A stretch of 57,442 bases of DNA from NCBI GenBank assembly GCA_004563715.1, contig ML214237.1, positions 1 to 57,442 on the forward strand, read 5' to 3'. Numbering within the stretch: position 1 is the stretch's first letter; the number at the start of each line of letters is the position of its first letter. The notes beneath the pieces are model-generated. The model worked only from the letters and a program-made list of their open reading frames with translations, did not search any database and was not told the origin of the DNA. This DNA comes from Actinomycetota bacterium (GTDB taxonomy: Bacteria > Actinomycetota > Rubrobacteria > Rubrobacterales > Rubrobacteraceae). Positions 34,797 through 43,183 of this stretch are shown one piece after another. Both the position numbers and the translations under genes were made by a program.

Positions 34797-35846
34797 CTAC
34801 CCGAAAAAGGTGCGGGCGGCCTCGTAGAGGTCTTCGGGCACGGTCTTGGTCTCGTCGGTGGCCTCGGCGAGGGAGACGGTTACGATCTCGCTGCCGCGCA
34901 GGGCGACCATGCTGCCCCACTCACCGTTCTTTACGGCCTCGGCGGCGCGCAGGCCGTAGCGGGTGGAGAGGATGCGGTCGTAGGCGGTGGGGGTTCCGCC
35001 GCGCTGGAGGTGGCCCAGGACGACGTGGCGGGTCTCGATGCCGGTGCGCTCCTCGACCTCCTTGGCGAGCGTCTCGCCGATGCCGCCGAGCTGCACGTGG
35101 CCGAACTCGTCCCGCTCGGCGCTCTGGGTGATGTAGTCGTCGCTGAGCACGACGCCCTCGCTCACGGCTATGAGGCCCCACTTCTCGCCGCGCTCGGCCC
35201 GCTGCTTGAACAGGTCGGCGATGGCGTCCATGTCCGGCTCGACCTCGGGGATCAGGGTGACGTTCGCCGCGGAGGCGACGCCGGCGCCCCAGGTGATCCA
35301 GCCCGCGTGCCGGCCCATGACCTCGACGACCACGACCCGCTCGTGGCTCTTGGCCGTGGTGCGGAGCTTGTCTATGGCGTCGGTGGCGATGGTGACGGCG
35401 GTGTCGTAGCCGAAGGTAGTGTCCGTGGCCGAGAGGTCGTTGTCGATGGTCTTGGGACACCCGATGACCTGCGTGCCGAAGTCGTCGTGGAGACGCTTGG
35501 CGACGCCCAGAGTGTCGTCGCCGCCGATGGCGACGAGGGCGTCTATGCCGAACTCCTCCATCTGCTTTACGACCTTCTCGGCGTCGCCCTCGTTCTTGTA
35601 CGGGTTGGTGCGCGAGGAGCCGAGGATGGTGCCGCCCTCCTGCAGGATGTAGCGCACGTCCTCCACGCCGAGGTCCATCACGCTGTCGGGCTCGGGGGAG
35701 AGAAGCCCCTTCCAGCCGCGCTTGATGCCGACGACCTCGTAGCCGTAGTCCTGGGCGCACCGGGTGGTTACCGCCCGGATCACGCCGTTCAGACCCGGCG
35801 CGTCGCCGCCGCCCGTCAACATCCCGACCCTGCGAACCTCCGCCAT
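34797..35846 (-). CDS. pfkA: 6-phosphofructokinase, pyrophosphate-type signature
   Basis: The protein has 349 residues and starts at ATG 35846 behind AGGAGGAG (a longer open frame upstream has no such site). It phosphorylates fructose 6-phosphate to the 1,6-bisphosphate. The phosphoryl-donor site reads IGGDDTLG with D111 where ATP enzymes have Gly, and PKTIDND with K132 where they have Gly; this Asp/Lys pair marks pyrophosphate-dependent enzymes of group III. MGRHAGWI and HLQRGGTPTAYDR bind the sugar phosphate. The enzyme would make this glycolytic step reversible and save ATP. It leads an operon with the dehalogenase-like protein and a miniprotein. Confidence 0.9.
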   Translation of the reverse strand: MAEVRRVGMLTGGGDAPGLNGVIRAVTTRCAQDYGYEVVGIKRGWKGLLSPEPDSVMDLGVEDVRYILQEGGTILGSSRTNPYKNEGDAEKVVKQMEEFGIDALVAIGGDDTLGVAKRLHDDFGTQVIGCPKTIDNDLSATDTTFGYDTAVTIATDAIDKLRTTAKSHERVVVVEVMGRHAGWITWGAGVASAANVTLIPEVEPDMDAIADLFKQRAERGEKWGLIAVSEGVVLSDDYITQSAERDEFGHVQLGGIGETLAKEVEERTGIETRHVVLGHLQRGGTPTAYDRILSTRYGLRAAEAVKNGEWGSMVALRGSEIVTVSLAEATDETKTVPEDLYEAARTFFG

Positions 35847-36006
35847 CGTCTCCTCCTCTAATCGAGCTTGCTCTGGTACGTTACGGTATGTCCTACCCGG
35901 AACCAGTCTAGCAAATCGGGAGAGAGGACTGGAAAGCCCCGGCTGTACTTTCCGGCCGCAAGCCACGCGGGACAGAGGGTTTCAGCGGGAGAAGAGGCGC
36001 GGAAGC

Positions 36007-36288
36007 CTACTCGTAGAGGCCGGCCTTCTGCTTCTGAAGTTCTATGGCGGTCTTTATGCTGCGGGCGTCGGGACGGGCCATGCGCCCGATCTGGTAGACC
36101 CTGCCGTTGTTTATCTCCAGCGTCAGCGTGCAGTTGACCATCCCCCGAACCTCGACCGTCGAGATGTCCTTGTGGCCGATGTCCTCGACCTTCTGGCCCT
36201 GCCAGCCGCTCGTTATCTGCACGCGGTCCTCGTAGACGCTCACTATGTGGTTGTTGTGCCCGGCTGCCTGAGCTATGGGTGGTTCCAT
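36007..36288 (-). CDS. Small PH-like/hypothetical protein
   Basis: The 93-residue protein starts at ATG 36288 behind AAGGAGA; a longer frame to 36327 lacks a ribosome site. Its strand pattern (HIVSVYEDRVQITSG, DISTVEVRG, CTLTLEINNGRVYQIG) ending in one amphipathic helix (DARSIKTAIELQKQKAG) resembles a bacterial PH-like fold. There is no signal or membrane segment. It lies between the phosphofructokinase operon and the amt terminator in the same orientation, probably as a single-gene unit. The function is unknown. Confidence 0.65.
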   Translation of the reverse strand: MEPPIAQAAGHNNHIVSVYEDRVQITSGWQGQKVEDIGHKDISTVEVRGMVNCTLTLEINNGRVYQIGRMARPDARSIKTAIELQKQKAGLYE

Positions 36289-36373
36289 GGGTGTCTCCTT
36301 GTCTACAGCCGACGATCCGCCTGTCAACTGTCCATTCTAACGGTCCGGAAGCGGTACAAAACGTTCCGGCGCG

Positions 36374-36409
36374 AAAAATCCGGGGGCAGCCTCTCCGCCC
36401 CCGGATTTT
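36374..36409 (-). terminator. Rho-independent terminator of amt
   Basis: On the minus strand the stem ATCCGGGGGC pairs with GCCCCCGGAT around a short loop, followed by TTTTT. It lies about 45 bases after the amt stop. The plus strand also ends in TTTT, so it may act in both directions. Confidence 0.8.
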
Positions 36410-36451
36410 GTACTGGTTCCCGCCTTCCGCCAGGTGCGGCCCTCCCAGCGG

Positions 36452-37840
36452 CTACTCTCGGGACTGGGCGGTGGCGGCCGCCGGGTTGGAGGACCCGTTG
36501 CCGTTGGGATGGTCGGTCGCCACCAGGCTCTCGGCGTAACCGTAAGCGCCGTGCTCGCTGATGTCGAGACCGTTCAGCTCCTCGTCCGGCTTGACCCGGA
36601 CGCCGATGGTCGCCTTGAGCAGGGCGAACACCGCCAGCGAGGCTATAAAGACGAAGCCGCCCGCGGCGACTATGCCCACCGCCTGGACACCGAGCTGGCC
36701 GAGCCCGCCGCCGTAGAACAGGCCGGGGTTGCCGCCGTTAGCCTCCGACAGCGCGGGGGTGGCGAAGAACCCGGTAGAGAGCGTGCCCCAGACACCCCCC
36801 ATGCCGTGGGCCGCGATGGCCCCGACCGGATCGTCGATGCCGATGTTGTCGAAGAAGACCAGGCTCGCGTACATCACGATACCGGCTATAAAGCCGATGA
36901 TCACCGAGGCCCACGGCGCCACGAAGGCGCACGAGGCGGTGATAGCGACGAGGGCGGCGATGGCGCCGTTGCCGGCCATACCCACGTCCACGTTGCGCCG
37001 GTAGGCGTAACTCATGACGATGCCGCCGAGCACGCCCGCGGCGGCGGCGAGGTTCGTGGTCAGGGCGATGTCGGCGATCTCCGGCACGGCGGCCAGCGTG
37101 GAGCCCGGGTTGAAGCCCTGCCAGCCGACCCACAGGATCAGCACGCCCAACACGGCCAGCGGCATGTTGTGGCCGTGGATGGCCTGGGGGCGCCCCTCGT
37201 CGTCGTACTTGCCGATACGGGGGCCCAGGATCAAGGTCCCCGCCAGCGCCGCCATCGCGCCGGAGAGGTGGACGACCGTCGAGCCGGCGAAGTCTTGCTT
37301 GCCGAGGCCGCTAAGCCAGCCGCCGCCCCAGACCCAGTGGGCCACCATCGGGTAGATCAAGCCCACGAAGATGACCGCGAAGATCAGGTAAACGGGGAAC
37401 TTGGTCCGCTCCAGCATCGTGCCCCACACGATGGCCAGCGAGACCAGGGCGAAGGCCGCCTGGAAGATGAAGAACAGGGAGACCGGGATGCCGTCCGGCT
37501 CGAAGCCCGCCAGGAAGAAGCCCTCGGCCCCGAAGAGCGCGTTGCCCTCCCCGAAGGCCAGGCCGAAGCCCACCGCCCAGAACACGAGGACCCCGATGCC
37601 CATGTTCGCCAGGATCTTGGCGACCACGCTGCCCACGTTCTTCATGCGCGAGAACCCGACCTCCAGCATGGCGAAGCCCGCCTGCATGAACAGCACCAGG
37701 ACGAACGCCACCATGACCCAGATGGTGTTGGCGACGAACTGCAGCTCCTCGCTACCGGCCGCGTCCTGGGCGAACGCCACCGCCGGCAACGCCAGCACCA
37801 CCACCAGGATAACAGCGAGTATCAGTCCCAATCGGCGCAA
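36452..37840 (-). CDS. amt: Ammonium transporter
   Basis: The protein has 462 residues and starts at TTG 37840 behind AAGGAGGAAG. An N-terminal signal-like helix (LILAVILVVVLALPAVAFAQ) is followed by eleven membrane helices. The pore histidines lie in STVVHLSGAMAAL and AIAAHGMGGVWGTL, and the Amt signature around FVFWAVGFGLAFGE and WVGWQGFNPGS is present. It imports ammonium. The C-terminal cytoplasmic tail has SEHGAYGYAE, the conserved segment that contacts GlnK in other Amt proteins; no glnK is adjacent. The upstream gap has repeated TGTACAAAGA sites shared with the neighbouring pucR-type regulator gene, which runs in the same direction. Confidence 0.93.
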   Translation of the reverse strand: MRRLGLILAVILVVVLALPAVAFAQDAAGSEELQFVANTIWVMVAFVLVLFMQAGFAMLEVGFSRMKNVGSVVAKILANMGIGVLVFWAVGFGLAFGEGNALFGAEGFFLAGFEPDGIPVSLFFIFQAAFALVSLAIVWGTMLERTKFPVYLIFAVIFVGLIYPMVAHWVWGGGWLSGLGKQDFAGSTVVHLSGAMAALAGTLILGPRIGKYDDEGRPQAIHGHNMPLAVLGVLILWVGWQGFNPGSTLAAVPEIADIALTTNLAAAAGVLGGIVMSYAYRRNVDVGMAGNGAIAALVAITASCAFVAPWASVIIGFIAGIVMYASLVFFDNIGIDDPVGAIAAHGMGGVWGTLSTGFFATPALSEANGGNPGLFYGGGLGQLGVQAVGIVAAGGFVFIASLAVFALLKATIGVRVKPDEELNGLDISEHGAYGYAESLVATDHPNGNGSSNPAAATAQSRE

Positions 37841-37915
37841 AACTCTTCCTCCTTGCTACTGGTTGTATCGACCTCGCCAGCATATCCGCCTGTGTGCAGA
37901 CAGTCTTTAGCCCGG

Positions 37916-37968
37916 TGTACAAAGATGGGTTTCTGCAAGGGGGAAGAGTTGTTCGGTTTGTACAAAGA
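37916..37968. promoter_or_regulatory. Paired operator-like sites TGTACAAAGA upstream of amt
   Basis: TGTACAAAGA occurs at 37916-37925 and again at 37959-37968, 43 bases apart (about four helical turns). The second lies within the perfect palindrome TTTGTACAAA at 37957-37966. They sit 76-128 bases before the amt start, between amt and the PucR-type gene. They are likely binding sites for a nitrogen regulator, possibly the adjacent PucR protein. Confidence 0.45.
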
Positions 37969-37995
37969 GCGGTACGGGCTGGTGGGCTCCGTGCC

Positions 37996-39681
37996 CTACC
38001 GGTCGTGGAAGCTGGAGGGTTTTTCTGGGACGCGGCCGAGCAACTGCATGACCTTGATACCCAGGGTGAGGCTCTCCCGGTCCTCGCTCTTGTCCACGTC
38101 GAGGCCGGTGAGTTCGCCGACCCGGTCCAGCCGGTAGCGGATGGTGTGGCGGTGGGCGAAGAGGTCGGCGGCGGTCTTGACGGTCGAGGCGTCGTTGCGG
38201 AGGTAGGTGGTAAGGGTGCGCACCAGCTCCGTGCCGTAGCGGGAGTCGTAGGCGACGACGGGGGCCAGGGTGTCGTCGTAGAAAGACTCTAGCTCGGCGG
38301 GGTCTTCCTGGAGCACGCGGAAGAGCAGCTTGTAGGTGCCAGCCCCTTCGAAGGTCGAGACGGAGGAGGGGCCGTGGATGCGGTGCCCGATCTCCAGCGC
38401 CACCTCCGCCTCGGAGTAGGCGTCCGGCAGCTGGGCCGGGTCTGTTGTGTAGCGCCCGATGCCGATGGAGACCGTCAGGTCGGGCAAGAGTCCTTTGACG
38501 TAGCGCTGGATCTGGGCGGCGAGCCGCCGCGCGGTCTCCGGAACCTCCGCGGGCGGGAACTCCTCCGAGGCCCCGATAAACAGTATTACGTTATCCGAGC
38601 GGGGGCCCAGCATGAAGTTCTCGAAGAGCTGGCGGGCTTGCAGGCGCACCGCGTCGGCGAGCCGTTTCTTGAGTTCCTGGATGGCCGGCTCCTTGAGGCG
38701 CCGCCGCTCCAGGTAGCGGGCGAAGTCGTCTATGTCCACGATGAGCACCAGGGCGCCCGCCGCGAGGTCCGCGCCCAGGTAGCGGGCGCGTTGCAGCAGC
38801 AGCTCTACCGAACCGTAGTGGCCGTTTACCAGGTCGTCTACGAAGTCTCCCCGGGCGCCCAGCTCGGTCTCCAGGCGGACCCGTTCCTTGCCCAGCTCCG
38901 TCTCCAGGATGCGCCGGGCCCAGTAGAGCAGCACGACCTCCTCCGGTCTCAGGGCCTGGCTCTCGAGCCCCAGCCAGAGGTAGCCCACCGGGCTGCCGCC
39001 GCCCACCGGCATCCAGAAAAACTCCTGGTCCTCCACCTTCCAACGCTCGATGGGGACCGAGAGGAAGCCGTCCGGGAGCCGGGCGTAGCGGTCGCGGCGT
39101 TCCCGACGCGTCTCGTCGATGCCGGGGTTGTTCCTGGAAGCCCGCAGCCCGTGCTCCTCGAGCAGGTCGTAGAGCCTTTCGGCGTCGCCGCCCCGGGCCA
39201 GGAGCCGGCCGACGGGGTCCTCCACCACCACCGGGCAGCCCAGGAGCGTCGAGATCCTCTCCGCCAGGTTCTCGATCGACGCGTTGCCGCCGGCGCTCTC
39301 CAGCAGCGTCCGGCTCACGGTGTGCGAGCGCAACAGCAGATCGTTCCCCGTGGAGAAGACCGAGAACAAACGCTTGAGGGGCACCTTGGGAGAGACGACG
39401 AACACCCCGACGCCGAGGCCGCGGGCTTTGTCCGCCGCCTCCTTGCCGAGCTTGCCGTTCGTGCGCCAGACGAGGGCGGGCGCCCCGGCGTCCCGGACCT
39501 GGCCCAGAAACCCGTTGTCCAGCGACGGCCGGTTGCTGACGGCGATCTCACCCGGCTCCAGCCACCACCCCGCGTCCTCGTCCACCGCCAGCCCGCGCAC
39601 CGGATCCTCGGCGGCGCCTTTTACCGGGTAGTCGGCGTCGAACTCTTCGACCATGACCCGGGCAAAGTCCTTGAGCATCAT
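37996..39681 (-). CDS. PucR/CdaR-family transcriptional regulator
   Basis: The protein has 561 residues. Residues 1-115 match the PucR N-terminal ligand domain (AVSNRPSLDNGFLGQVRDAG), residues 150-260 look like a GAF-like sensor, and residues 280-420 a GGDEF-like domain (VLIVDIDDFARYLE, SIGIGRYTTDP) without the catalytic GGDEF motif. The C terminus is the family helix-turn-helix (STVKTAADLFAHRHTIRYRL). Relatives control purine, allantoin, proline or GABA use, that is, nitrogen supply. It lies just upstream of amt in the same orientation, which suggests it regulates ammonium uptake. That link is inferred. Confidence 0.88.
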   Translation of the reverse strand: MMLKDFARVMVEEFDADYPVKGAAEDPVRGLAVDEDAGWWLEPGEIAVSNRPSLDNGFLGQVRDAGAPALVWRTNGKLGKEAADKARGLGVGVFVVSPKVPLKRLFSVFSTGNDLLLRSHTVSRTLLESAGGNASIENLAERISTLLGCPVVVEDPVGRLLARGGDAERLYDLLEEHGLRASRNNPGIDETRRERRDRYARLPDGFLSVPIERWKVEDQEFFWMPVGGGSPVGYLWLGLESQALRPEEVVLLYWARRILETELGKERVRLETELGARGDFVDDLVNGHYGSVELLLQRARYLGADLAAGALVLIVDIDDFARYLERRRLKEPAIQELKKRLADAVRLQARQLFENFMLGPRSDNVILFIGASEEFPPAEVPETARRLAAQIQRYVKGLLPDLTVSIGIGRYTTDPAQLPDAYSEAEVALEIGHRIHGPSSVSTFEGAGTYKLLFRVLQEDPAELESFYDDTLAPVVAYDSRYGTELVRTLTTYLRNDASTVKTAADLFAHRHTIRYRLDRVGELTGLDVDKSEDRESLTLGIKVMQLLGRVPEKPSSFHDR

Positions 39682-39735
39682 ATTTGGATTCGGCTCCTGA
39701 CGGCGTGGGGGACGACTCTCATGCGCCTAAAATAT

Positions 39736-39749
39736 ATACGAGAGCGTAT
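39736..39749. promoter_or_regulatory. Short inverted repeat between pucR-type gene and uvrA
   Basis: ATACG-AGAG-CGTAT forms a small dyad within an AT-rich stretch (AAAATATATACG) in the divergent promoter region. It could be an autoregulatory site for the PucR-type regulator. Arms of five bases are weak evidence. Confidence 0.25.
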
Positions 39750-39853
39750 CAAAGGTAAAAGAGGGTCTGCACGAAGACGAAAGTGGCCGCTCCGGTGGTA
39801 AAATCTCGCGCCGGAACTATACGTTGTTGGCCTCCGGGGAGGAGGCCGTATAC

Positions 39854-42745
39854 TTGCCGGAAAAGCCTGTAGCCAGAGACCAGAGGAGCGGTGACATCGC
39901 CGAGAGCCAGATAGTCGTACGCGGGGCGCGGGAGCACAATCTGAAGAACATAACCGTTTCCATGCCGCGGGACGTCATGGTGGTCGTCACGGGCCTCTCG
40001 GGGAGCGGCAAGTCTTCGCTGGCCTTCGACACGATCTACGCCGAAGGTCAGCGCCGCTACGTGGAGAGCCTCTCGGCCTACGCCCGGCAGTTTCTGGGCC
40101 AGATGGACAAGCCGGACGTGGACCACATCGACGGCCTCTCTCCAGCGGTCTCCATAGACCAGAAGACGACTTCCAACAACCCCCGCTCGACGGTGGCGAC
40201 CGTCACGGAGATCTACGACTACCTCCGCCTGCTCTACGCCCGGGCCGGCCGTCCGCACTGCCACGTCTGCGGCTTTCCCGTGGCCTCCTCGACGCCGCAG
40301 CAGATGGTCGAGAAGGTGCTGGAGCTGCCGGAGAAGAGCCGCTTTATGGTGCTCGCCCCGGTCGTGCGGGGCCGCAAGGGCGAGTACGGCACGTTGTTCA
40401 AGGAGTTGGCCGAGGACGGCTACGCCCGGGTGCGGGTGGACGGTGAGCTGCACGAGCTTCCGGTGGATTTGAACCTGGACCGCAACTACAAGCACGACGT
40501 AGACGTGGTCGTGGACCGGCTCGTGCTGCGGGAGGGGATAGAACGCCGCCTCACGGACTCCATCGAGACGGCGCTCAAGCTGGCCGAGGGGCTCGTCCAG
40601 ATCGAGGTCGTCGAGCGGGACGGGACCACCGCGGAGTCCATGCTCTTCTCCGAGAGCTTCACCTGCACCAACTGCGGGGCCTCCATCGCCGAGATACAGC
40701 CCCGGACGTTCTCGTTCAACAGCCCGCACGGGGCCTGCTCCCGCTGCGACGGGCTCGGGAGCCGGCTGGAGATAGACCCGGAGCTCGTCGTCCCGAACGG
40801 GGACCTCTCCATAAACGAGGGAGCCCTGGTGCCGTGGGCCAACTCCGCGAGCGAGTACCACTCCAGCGTTTTGGGGGCGCTCTCCGAGAAGTACGGCATA
40901 GACCTCAACGCCCCCTGGCGCGACCTGCCGGAGGAGCAGCGGAACCTCGTGCTCCACGGGACGGACGGAGGGCGTATCTACGTCTCCTACCGCAACCGCT
41001 ACGGCCGGCGGCGGCAGTACATGACGCAGTTCGACGGCGTGGTCGGCAACCTCCAGCGCCGCTACGCCGAGACCGACTCCGAGTACCGGCGGGAGAAGAT
41101 CGAGGAGTTCATGAGCCACGTGCCTTGCCCGAAATGCCGGGGGGCGCGGCTGCGGCCCGAGGCGCTCGCGGTGACGGTGGGGGATAGGAACATCCACGAC
41201 TTTACCCGCATGAGCGTCACCGAGGCCCAGGACTTCTTCGCGGGCGTCGAGTTCACGACGCGGGAGTGGATCATCGCCGAGCGGGTCGTGAAGGAGGTGC
41301 GGGAGCGCCTGGGCTTTCTGGTGGACGTGGGGCTCGGGTACCTCACTTTAAGCCGCTCGGCGGGGACGCTCTCCGGCGGCGAGGCGCAGCGGATACGGCT
41401 CGCCTCCCAGGTGGGGAGTGGCCTCGTTGGGGTGCTCTACGTGCTGGACGAGCCCTCCATCGGCCTCCACCAGCGGGACAACCGGCGGCTGCTGAACACG
41501 CTCACCAAGCTGCGGGACCTGGGCAACACCCTCATCGTGGTCGAGCACGACGAGGAGACAATCCGGTCTGCGGACCACGTCCTGGACGTGGGGCCGGGGG
41601 CCGGGGTGCACGGCGGCGAGGTCGTGGCGCAGGGCAGCGTGGCGGACATCGAGGCCGCGGAGCGCTCCGTGACCGGGGACTTCCTGGCCGGCCGGAGGCG
41701 CATAGAACCTCCCGACGAGCGTCGGGAGCCGACCGGAGCCGTGACGGTGCTCGGGGCGAGCGAGCACAACCTCAAGGCGGTTGACGCGGCGTTCCCGCTC
41801 GGGGTCTTTACCTGCGTCACGGGCGTCTCGGGCTCGGGCAAGAGCACGCTGGTGAACGAGATCCTCTACAAGGCCCTCGCCAACGCCGTGAGCCGGGGCA
41901 AACACCGTCCGGGGCGGCACGCAGGCCTCAAGGGTGTAGAGGGTATAGACAAGGTCATCGACATAGACCAGAGCCCCATCGGTCGCACGCCGCGCTCCAA
42001 CCCGGCGACCTACACGAAGGTCTTCGACCACATCCGGCAACTCTTCGCCGCCACCCCGGAGGCCAAGATAAGGGGCTACAAGCCGGGGCGGTTCTCATTC
42101 AACGTCAAGGGCGGGCGCTGCGAGGCGTGCAAGGGGGACGGCCAGATCCGCATCGAGATGCACTTCCTCCCCGACGTTTACGTGCCGTGCGAGGTGTGCA
42201 AGGGCCGCCGGTACAACACCGAGACCCTGCGCGTCACCTACAAGGGCGAGTCTATCTCCGACGTGCTGGAGATGACGGTGGACGAGGCCTGCGACTTTTT
42301 CGAGCCCGTCCCCGCCATCTCGCGGCGGCTGAACACCCTGCGCGACGTGGGCCTCGGCTACGTCCGGCTCGGCCAGCCGGCTACCACGCTCTCCGGCGGC
42401 GAGGCCCAGCGGGTAAAGCTGGCGAGCGAGCTCGGCAAGCGGGCGACGGGCAAGACGGTCTACATCCTCGACGAGCCGACCACGGGGCTGCACTTCGCCG
42501 ACGTGGAGCGGCTTCTGCACATCCTGCACCGGCTCGTGGACGCGGGGAACACGGTCATCGTCATCGAGCACAACCTGGACGTGATCCGGTCCGCCGACCA
42601 CGTTGTAGATCTGGGGCCTGAAGGCGGCGACGGGGGAGGCGAGGTCGTCGCCACCGGCACCCCCGAGGAGGTCGCCCGCGTCGAAGCCTCTCACACCGGT
42701 CGTTTCCTGCGCAACCTCCTCCAGCAGGTCGCCGCCGCCAGCTAG
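39854..42745 (+). CDS. uvrA: Excinuclease ABC subunit A
   Basis: The protein has 963 residues from TTG 39854, eight bases after GGGGAGGAGG; the upstream TTG at 39824 has no such site. UvrA scans DNA for bulky lesions and loads UvrB in nucleotide-excision repair. Two ABC ATPase halves are visible: Walker [15 protein letters not shown] and [17 protein letters not shown] signatures [13 protein letters not shown] and [14 protein letters not shown]. Zinc-finger cysteines are in CPKCRGARL and [10 protein letters not shown] and in the N-terminal CHVCG and CTNCG. uvrC lies 10.5 kb downstream and uvrB is absent. No actinobacterial LexA box was found before it. Confidence 0.96.
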   Translation: MPEKPVARDQRSGDIAESQIVVRGAREHNLKNITVSMPRDVMVVVTGLSGSGKSSLAFDTIYAEGQRRYVESLSAYARQFLGQMDKPDVDHIDGLSPAVSIDQKTTSNNPRSTVATVTEIYDYLRLLYARAGRPHCHVCGFPVASSTPQQMVEKVLELPEKSRFMVLAPVVRGRKGEYGTLFKELAEDGYARVRVDGELHELPVDLNLDRNYKHDVDVVVDRLVLREGIERRLTDSIETALKLAEGLVQIEVVERDGTTAESMLFSESFTCTNCGASIAEIQPRTFSFNSPHGACSRCDGLGSRLEIDPELVVPNGDLSINEGALVPWANSASEYHSSVLGALSEKYGIDLNAPWRDLPEEQRNLVLHGTDGGRIYVSYRNRYGRRRQYMTQFDGVVGNLQRRYAETDSEYRREKIEEFMSHVPCPKCRGARLRPEALAVTVGDRNIHDFTRMSVTEAQDFFAGVEFTTREWIIAERVVKEVRERLGFLVDVGLGYLTLSRSAGTLSGGEAQRIRLASQVGSGLVGVLYVLDEPSIGLHQRDNRRLLNTLTKLRDLGNTLIVVEHDEETIRSADHVLDVGPGAGVHGGEVVAQGSVADIEAAERSVTGDFLAGRRRIEPPDERREPTGAVTVLGASEHNLKAVDAAFPLGVFTCVTGVSGSGKSTLVNEILYKALANAVSRGKHRPGRHAGLKGVEGIDKVIDIDQSPIGRTPRSNPATYTKVFDHIRQLFAATPEAKIRGYKPGRFSFNVKGGRCEACKGDGQIRIEMHFLPDVYVPCEVCKGRRYNTETLRVTYKGESISDVLEMTVDEACDFFEPVPAISRRLNTLRDVGLGYVRLGQPATTLSGGEAQRVKLASELGKRATGKTVYILDEPTTGLHFADVERLLHILHRLVDAGNTVIVIEHNLDVIRSADHVVDLGPEGGDGGGEVVATGTPEEVARVEASHTGRFLRNLLQQVAAAS

Positions 42746-42764
42746 CAGAGCTTTTTCGGGCGGA

Positions 42765-42778
42765 GGCTGGTACCAGCC
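42765..42778. promoter_or_regulatory. 14-base perfect palindrome GGCTGGTACCAGCC
   Basis: The palindrome lies 20 bases after the uvrA stop and 52 bases before the next gene. It could be a small terminator stem for uvrA (without a following T-run) or an operator of the small membrane protein gene. Confidence 0.3.
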
Positions 42779-42829
42779 ATTTCGGTTAGGATATGTGGCA
42801 GGTGCCGGTAAAGGTTTGTTGGGGTGATC

Positions 42830-43108
42830 ATGGCTAGGGAAACCAGAGAGTTCGAGGAACAGCGGGTACCACCCTGGATCAAAACGGTTCTGAGCGTGGG
42901 GGCCGCAATACTCTTCGTGTCGGGGTTCGTCCTCGGGGCTTTCCTCGGCCAGGTCGGGCTGGGGGTCTTGCTGTTCGCCATCGGCGCGATACTGTTCGCC
43001 GTGAGGGGTTACCTGAACACGGGCGACAAGGTGGTGGCGGGGGCTTTGATCTTCGTCGCCTTCGCGGCTATCGGTATTCAGGCTATCGTCTTTTTCCTCG
43101 GCCCGTAG
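42830..43108 (+). CDS. Small membrane protein with three helices
   Basis: The 92-residue protein starts at ATG 42830 (a GTG at 42824 is also in frame). After a charged N-terminal stretch (ARETREFEEQRVPPW) come three hydrophobic segments: TVLSVGAAILFVSGFVLGAF, GVLLFAIGAILFAVRGYL and VVAGALIFVAFAAIGIQAIV. No family is recognised. It ends before a hairpin terminator and converges with the VanW-domain gene. Confidence 0.6.
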   Translation: MARETREFEEQRVPPWIKTVLSVGAAILFVSGFVLGAFLGQVGLGVLLFAIGAILFAVRGYLNTGDKVVAGALIFVAFAAIGIQAIVFFLGP

Positions 43109-43128
43109 CGAGGATGAGGTTACAGAAC

Positions 43129-43159
43129 GGGGCCGGACCTGAGATAAAGGTCCGGCCCC
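43129..43159. terminator. Bidirectional hairpin terminator
   Basis: GGGGCCGGACCT (43129-43140) pairs perfectly with AGGTCCGGCCCC (43148-43159) around a seven-base loop GAGATAA. It sits between the stops of two converging genes, 20 and 24 bases away. There is no T-run, so it may be a non-canonical stem terminator typical of high-GC genomes. Confidence 0.65.
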
Positions 43160-43183
43160 GGCCAGTTGCGGTTTACGAAGCGT

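Noticed and set aside
39682-39853. SOS (LexA) box before uvrA
   Set aside because: No GAAC/GTTC dyad of the actinobacterial type was found; only a weak ATACG/CGTAT repeat is present.
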